Shown: positions 58,213 through 64,000 of the stretch, piece after piece
Layout: each line of letters opens with the position of its first letter
Position numbering within the stretch: position 1 is the stretch's first letter
Assembly: GCA_030765065.1 (NCBI GenBank)
Contig: CM060981.1
Location: 224,571,152-224,635,151, forward strand
Source: Deroplatys truncata
Taxonomy: Eukaryota > Arthropoda > Insecta > Mantodea > Mantidae
Reading direction: 5' to 3'
Length of the DNA stretch: 64,000 bases
Position numbers and translations under genes: made by a program
Notes under the pieces: generated by a model
Told to the model about the DNA's origin: nothing
What the model saw: only the letters and a program-made list of their open reading frames with translations
Database searches by the model: none

Positions 58213-58497
58213 ATAATGTTACTGCAGATGTCGTCGTGTCATGACGGGTACTGCGCAACGTCAGGCAGCTACCTTGTTGGAATAAACATCGCCAAAATTC
58301 TGCGAATGTGCGGCATTTGGCCTTTCAAATATGCGAAAGCTGTTACACACTTCCGATTACATGTTGTGGTACGATTTATTGAATTATGGTTATGTTATCT
58401 GGCGTTACTTCTTCAGTATCTATCCTCTTTTCCAGAACTCCATCTTTCTTCTACATACATCTTCCAGAGCCTCATCGTTTCTTTTTATTTGCACTGA
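58213..58497 (+). CDS. Possible odorant-receptor-like first exon
   Basis: The frame from ATG 58213 reads MSSCHDGYCATSGSYLVGIN, IAKILRMCGIWPFKYAKAV and then a hydrophobic run, HVVVRFIELWLCYLALLLQY. Insect odorant receptors often open with a short cytosolic leader, a IxxLRxxGxWP motif and a first membrane helix, which this resembles. The ORF ends at a stop at 58495-58497 and no convincing donor was found. An R1 repeat begins 75 bp later. The hydrophobic stretch could equally be chance. An earlier in-frame ATG exists at 58192. Confidence 0.25.
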   Translation: MMLLQMSSCHDGYCATSGSYLVGINIAKILRMCGIWPFKYAKAVTHFRLHVVVRFIELWLCYLALLLQYLSSFPELHLSSTYIFQSLIVSFYLH

Positions 58498-58570
58498 TGC
58501 AAAAAAGCCTTTATTAAGGTTAACAATTGCATTAGAAAAGATATGCCCTTGGGCGTAATTACAGTAGAAT

Positions 58571-59420
58571 TTTATACTTTCTCTACTACGTATAGTAAGT
58601 AGGGGAAGTATTGTATTCCACCCAAATATTCGAATCCGAGATTTCACCGGAAATATATGTTTTGAGGCTCCCTGAATCAGAAAACGCATTTTTGGAAACA
58701 TGTCTGTATGTGTCTGTGAACAGCATAACTCAGAAACGAACAGTCGGATAAACACCAAACTTGGTATTTAGGTTCAGTATCTTCCAGAGATGCGACACGA
58801 AGATTTTCATGGAAATACCCCCACCCCCCCAGATTACTCTTTACATGGAAGATTTTTCGAAAATTTTTAATTTTCTCAAAAACGGCTCAAACGATTTTGA
58901 TTAAAATATCATATGTGTAAGATATTTTTATGACAAATGAAATGTATATCTCGTATTTTCTGGGAATGTTTCCAAAAGTATTCATCATTGTGAACGACTT
59001 TTGCATAACTGGTAAACCATAAGAGATAGACAAAATTGTACTACACAAAGAATGTAGATCGCGTTAAAATACACAATTTATGTCATATACATTTTTTGTT
59101 GAATGAACCATTTTGGAGATATTGCTTGTTATTCCCTTAAATTTTCCAAAACATATACTTTTTCTCAAGTGGGAATTCGTTATTCATTTTTTTAGCCTGA
59201 TAATGCAAAGAAAATGGAATACTCCACATAGCAACCAGCTCTTAAAATATTTGACTATCGCTTAAAGCCTACCAATTCCCCTTGCATCTACAAGAAAATT
59301 AGCAATAGGATTAACATCTCAATATCTCGATTGACATGAAGCATATGGAGAAGAAGCGTTTGTAAAAATAGTTTGTACACGAGTAGAGAAAGTCATGTGA
59401 GTGTAACATATCAAATTTTT
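58571..59420 (-). repeat. Repeat R1, complete inverted copy
   Basis: From tactttctctactacgtata to gagtagagaaagtcatgtga, then gtgtaacatatcaaattttt. The internal CA/GT array has nearly vanished here (tgtctgtatgtgtctgtgaa). This copy shows that the microsatellite is not needed for the family. Confidence 0.9.
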
Positions 59421-59439
59421 TTCATTCACTTGCATTACA

Positions 59440-59604
59440 TTTCTTTACTACTTCGCGGTAATTAGTTATATTACATTGGCTAACTACTTCGCGGTAGGTA
59501 ATTATTTACTATATTACGTTTGTTTACTACTTCGTGGCAATTATTCAGTTGTATTAGTTTAACTATTTCGTGGTAGATAATTATTTAGTTATATTACTAT
59601 TGGA
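59440..59604. repeat. Short degenerate tandem repeat (cttcgcggta units)
   Basis: Four imperfect units of about 35-45 bp built on ttactacttcgcggtaatta and a ttatattac tail. Similar words (acacttcgcggttataattt) recur at about 61050-61110, beyond the mariner copy, so the mariner probably entered this array. Confidence 0.6.
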
Positions 59605-60860
59605 ATTACGAGGGCGGATCGAAAGTAACGCACAGTAATTTTTTTCTGCCTTATTATTACAGCCGAAATGCTGCAATTTCACACAGATATAGCTTGAAGC
59701 TTTCACTACAGAGGGTATTTTTTGTTTCATGCGCAGCTCTAGTGAGAGAAGTGTGAACTACGCACCAGGGATGGCGCGCATGTTACTGTCATACACGTGT
59801 GAAGAGCAGAGAGGTGTGGTTGAATATTCGTAGGCCAAAGGGCATAAACCGAGTGATATTCACAGGGACATATGTGGCGTATATGGGGATGATTGTATGA
59901 ACCCTAGCAATGTCCCCAGGTGGTGTGCATTCTTCCTAGAGGGCCGAGTGAACCTTAGTGATTCGCCACGCTCCGGGAGGCCGGTAACAGCTGCAACCCC
60001 GCAGAATTTCAGAGGCATTGAGGCGGCAATTTCGAATGACCGGCGTGTGCAACTGCGAACCTTATCGCATCATTTCAAATTTCCTATGGTGCAGTATATA
60101 TATTGTTCATGACACATTGAAATTTCGTAAAGTTAGTGCCCGCTGGGCGCCTTAAAACCTGACAGACAACCACAACGGCCAGCGAATGATGACGAATGTT
60201 CACCTAACGTGGTACACCGCAGAAGGGCATGACTTTCTGAAAGGAATCGTCACTGGTGATGAGTCGTGGACATACCACTACACGCCCGAAACCAAGCAGG
60301 CAAGTATGGAGTGGAAACATGCTGGTTCCCCAGTGAAGAACAAATTCAAAGTGACTCAATCTGCTAGGAAAGTGCTTGTGACGGTGTTCTGGATTATGCA
60401 TAGTGTTGTATTGGTAGACTTTGCTGAACACGTGACCACTGTGAATGCTGCAGCCTACATGAAAACTTTGGTGAAGTTGCGTCGTGCCCTTCGTGACAAA
60501 CGCCACAACATGAATGCTGACAATGTCAAAATTCTTCATGACAATGCTCGCCCCCATGTTGTTGCTGCTGTTCGTCAGAAAATCACCTAATTTGGTTGGG
60601 AGGTGCTCCAGATCCACCATACAGTCCGGACCTTGCACCGTTTGGACATTCATCTGTTTGGTCCCATGAAGGAACTCCTGGCCGCCCAACGCTTTGCGAC
60701 AGATGCGGAAGTGAAATCAGCAGTCCGCAGATGGCTATACTCCAAGGAAACGGACTTCTACGAACAGGGTATATTGAAACTGGTATCACGATGGGAGAAA
60801 TGTGTTGAGAAACTTGGTGACTATGTCGAAAAGAAGGTAAAAAGTGTAAGTTAATTTTTG
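59605..60860 (+). mobile_element. mariner element, left end preserved
   Basis: The left end attacgagggcggatcgaaa is the classic mariner inverted end. No matching right end was found before 61020, so the right terminus is deleted or strongly decayed. The transposase occupies most of the element. Confidence 0.75.
59775..60854 (+). pseudogene. mariner transposase (DD34D), nearly full length
   Basis: Plus-strand order is AKGHKPSDIHRDICGVYGDD, NPSNVPRWCAFFLEGRVNLS, DRRVQLRTLSHHFK, VHDTLKFRKVSARWAP and then a stop. It continues to VTGDESWTYHYTPETKQASM (Asp 25 of the 134-codon frame 60186-60590), ILHDNARPH (Asp 119) and, after the stop, LDIHLFGPMKELLAAQRFAT. It ends FYEQGILKLVSRWEKCVEKL and GDYVEKK. 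The third-Asp region carries two shifts: PPYSPDLAPF in one frame flips to LDIHLFGPMK in another within 60600-60660. With frame breaks and internal stops it cannot be active. It is the best-preserved transposase in the window. Confidence 0.92.
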
Positions 60861-62484
60861 ATTTTTTTGGGTTTTTTTAACTATTAAACTTTTTTGTAAA
60901 CAAATTATTGTAATTGTTCTTCCACACAAGCAGGATCCTCTGGGATCCACACAATCAGGATTGTTTCTAGGGGGTCCTGACACAAGCCGTGTATTGGACA
61001 ATGTTGGATGGCGATGACACTGAATTTTTCAGTTGTCTGATTCTGTTTTACACTTCGCGGTTATAATTTAATTGTATTAAATTAATTACTGTTTCGCGCT
61101 TTTCTGTTACCTCAGCGTATAACATTTTGCAACTCTACCAACTATTTCCATGTTCCGTATAGCTGCAGCGTTTTTTGCTTTACATTTGGTACTTCACATT
61201 ACGCATTAACATCGTCCGCCATGACACGTCGACCTCTGCAGCAACATGGCTCTAGAGCGGTAATTATTAAGCAGTCAATGAAGTAAAACGCATACATTAC
61301 ACAGTTATTAGTTGCACGGTTTATTCATAATGTGTATTACGATTGTGCTGAGTGAGATTATGTTCTGCGTTGATAGGTAACCATAATTTTCGAAAATAAA
61401 CTGAAGTGGTTAAGCATAACAGCAAGTTGACTTTAATTGTTTTTAGATGAGTCTATAGATAATTAATGAATGTACATAACACCCAAACATGCTAATCAGC
61501 TAGCAATGTTTTTCAACTCCCATTTGTCCTACTCTCTGTGCAATTTATCCTGCAAAATTCAGATATGGTATTATAACCTAATTAACCATTTTTATTTAGC
61601 TTTATTCGTTTTCCTTTCGTAACCAAACTTATGCAGTGATATGCACTGACATTTATTTAGATATGTAATTAACACGGGGTAAAAATAAGTGATAATTATT
61701 ATTGTGATTAGCGAAGTGTACAGCATCCCGACAGCCTCACGCTGAATTAATTTCCTCTCTCCAGCCCTGCAAATGAAGCTAATATATTTGCACATTCCTT
61801 CATAGCTATAATGGTATTTATCCTATGATACCACATTAATTGTGGTATAAACCATATTGTCGATTGATTGGGTGGTTACCACAGGCTTGAAAACATCCCA
61901 TTAGTTGCAGCATTATCTGTATATTGGCGAATGGTTTTAAAATCACTCGCATAGGAAAGCATGTTATTCGCAGCTTTAGAAGTAGCATTATAGATGGCAG
62001 GTTCCTATATTCCTGCAACCTTATTGGTTAAAACGAAATGAAGGCTACTATAGCTTTGAAGCTCCGCAGTACAATCGGTAAGGTGAATGAAACATCGAAT
62101 GCTGGCGGAAACTACCGAACAATTCAGTCGTTGGCGATTATCGAATAATTCGATAGTTTTTATTCGGGTTACCGATCACTAATCATACTGCTTAGGCACA
62201 CATAAAGGCCAAGCCATAAGATCTTTCCTTCGTTAGTATACACTTCTGATTGCTCTGTGTCTCAGACTGCAAGATCGCTTGATATCTCTTTATCCATGGC
62301 CACGAAATGGCTTCGGTTATCTAGGGAAGGGATGCTTCACCGTCAATCTGGTTTGGGTCGAAAAGTTTGTCCACTTCTCAGCAGGACGCTACACTTATAG
62401 GAGAGGCAGGTAGCAGTCAGGAAAATGCATGATAATATGCTTCCTAGATTCATAGCCGGATTGAAGCAGACATCATAAGAATAA
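60861..62484. other. No recognised gene
   Basis: Contains the right flank of the cttcgcggta array (about 61050-61110) and AT-rich sequence. The ORFs of 60-71 codons look like chance. Confidence 0.4.
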
Positions 62485-63305
62485 AAAGCTCTGGTGTGAT
62501 ACATTCACCTGAGTTTCTCCAACCACTATCGTTTAATAGTGAGTATACAAACTTAAAGCTTTTTTTCTATCTACTTCATTTTAATCCTAATAAATCTTTG
62601 CAGAAATAGCTACATTACACATTTAGTTTACACACACACAGGGAACAGTAATAGTCAAATGTTTAAGAACTGGGCGCTATATGCTGCCCTAAAATTCCAT
62701 ACTGTTTCCCTGCAATCGCGAGAAACAGCTGAATGTTGACAGGACTTCAAAGAATCACTAAGTAATGAACAATTCGACCATTAAAGAAGGATATCGCAGA
62801 AACGGCTTATGCTACAAAAATATTTTAAACAAATCGAGTGTCTTAGAGACATACACATTTTTTGTGTAGTACGTTTTCAACTATCGCTTAGCGTTTACCA
62901 GTTAAACAACATTATAAAAAATTCCCTCGTATGAAGAGGATTTCATAGACTATTCAAGTTATACATTTTAGTTTTCACGTAAATATTTTAATATACGGTA
63001 TCTTAATCAAAGTCGTTAAGAGCATTATTTTAGAAAATCAAGCATTTGGAAAAAATGTTCCATATGAAAGGTACTTTGGGATGGGGGAATTTCATTCTTA
63101 AATACCAAGTTTAGTATTTGTCCGACTTTTCGTTATTGAGTTATATTGTTCAAAGAAACACACACATGGACCTTTTTCTGAAAATGCATCTTTTGGGTTT
63201 ATGGGACCTCAACACACATATTTACGGCGAAATCTCGACATCAAATTTTTGGGTGGAATACAATATTTCCCTTACGTACTATCTATACGTAATAGAAAAA
63301 GTGAA
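62485..63305 (+). repeat. Repeat R1, complete divergent copy
   Basis: From tggtgtgatacattcacctg to cgtaatagaaaaagtgaaac. The same divergent subtype as 41888-42757 (gtttaagaactgggcgctat). The CA array is replaced by a short acacacacatgg. Confidence 0.8.
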
Positions 63306-64000
63306 ACGAATGCAGGAGAAAAAACTAGGTATGAATTATTAATTTTTGGGCACCATGCTTTAAAACTATCGATTAATTTCAATTGTATAGTTCAACAACT
63401 TAGCAAAAACCCTTGGGAGGGGTAACTCACCTGGTCATGTATTCCCCTTAACTGCCTTGGGCGGGCATAACTCTTGAGTTATTGCTTAAGCACCACACGC
63501 CATAATTTCGCCTAACCCGTGTTTTATTTTATTTTCAGAAAGTCGTTTATCACTTAATTACACCACTGTTATAACTATCCAACTGTAGAGGCAGGGCTAA
63601 AGACACAAGAGCATTGCAACAAAAATGCTTTGTTTGTAGATTGCTGCGACAGGCCACGCAAAGAGCAGGGTCAGCGGTTGTGAAAACAAATGTTTGCACA
63701 TAATTAGCGATAGCATTTCACATACATATGGTATTAGGACGGGATATCTTCTAAAAGTTAATTCCCACTTTTTAGGGTATTTAATAGCCTTCACTCCCTG
63801 TCTGTCTCTTCAAGGAAAAAGGTTCCTAGCTGATTGATTCTCATAATACAAAATATTTCAATTGAATTGGCGGCTTTAATTTTAATAAGGAGACCAATCA
63901 CACATCATCATCTCGAAACTGTGCTCTTTAACATATCTCTTACAGAACTGGAATAAGGATTCTAGTTTTTGAGTTATCGTGATGTACCAGGATCCTATTA
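63306..64000. other. No recognised gene
   Basis: Mixed AT-rich sequence to the window end. No shared repeat or coding signature. Confidence 0.4.

Overview
The window looks like a piece of a large, AT-rich, repeat-dense nuclear genome of an insect. The evidence is the transposon mix (mariner/Tc1, hAT, PIF/Harbinger, Jockey-type LINE), at least six tRNA-derived SINE types, GT-AG exons, a heat-shock-type promoter, and no operon-like gene spacing. A hemimetabolous insect such as a cockroach relative would fit, but that assignment is a guess from the style of the repeats. I see no intact single-copy gene, rRNA, functional tRNA or CRISPR array.

The best host-gene signal is a pair of minus-strand exons, 33520-33655 and 23532-23802. 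They read as parts of a prominin-like pentaspan membrane protein. Both have consensus splice sites and their phases join cleanly. The 9.7-kb intron between them is packed with transposons. A second host-type signal is a compact minus-strand heat-shock promoter (49195-49300) with no recognisable coding sequence behind it. A third, weak candidate is an odorant-receptor-like first exon at 58213-58497.

Layout: 1-2065, Jockey-type LINE remnant; 2285-3633, 83-bp minisatellite; 6486-7275, 3' end of a microsatellite-tailed LINE; 7605-8154, SINE with target duplication; 9130-11232, mariner remnant split by a PIF/Harbinger element, then a hAT tail; 11785-13081, mariner remnant and SINE; 14070-16091, SINEs and repeats; 17006-20030, a whole degenerate hAT element (22-bp perfect inverted ends, 8-bp target duplication) with a TTAA-type element nested in its 3' part; 20064-23280, SINEs and a head-to-tail run of an unclassified ~0.87-kb repeat; 24230-27173, Tc1/mariner remnants and SINEs; 29002-32935, a mariner remnant split by a 3.57-kb Sola-like element that itself hosts a second mariner-type remnant and a 155-bp hAT MITE; 33782-35290, a MITE and a fragment of an unnamed transposon protein; 36316-40674, SINEs and a LINE fragment; 40827-52255, a mosaic of about a dozen copies of the ~0.87-kb repeat, one split by a LINE with a perfect 12-bp target duplication; 53690-55701, Tc1/mariner remnants; 56906-57900, an element with CACTA-starting inverted ends carrying the same unnamed protein family as 34706-35290; 59605-60860, a mariner pseudogene; 62485-63305, another ~0.87-kb repeat.

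The elements do not act together as a system. They form nested layers (element within element, with target duplications) that give a relative insertion order. The most novel-looking items are the unclassified ~0.87-kb repeat family, the Sola-like nest, the CACTA-ended element and the hAT/TTAA nest.
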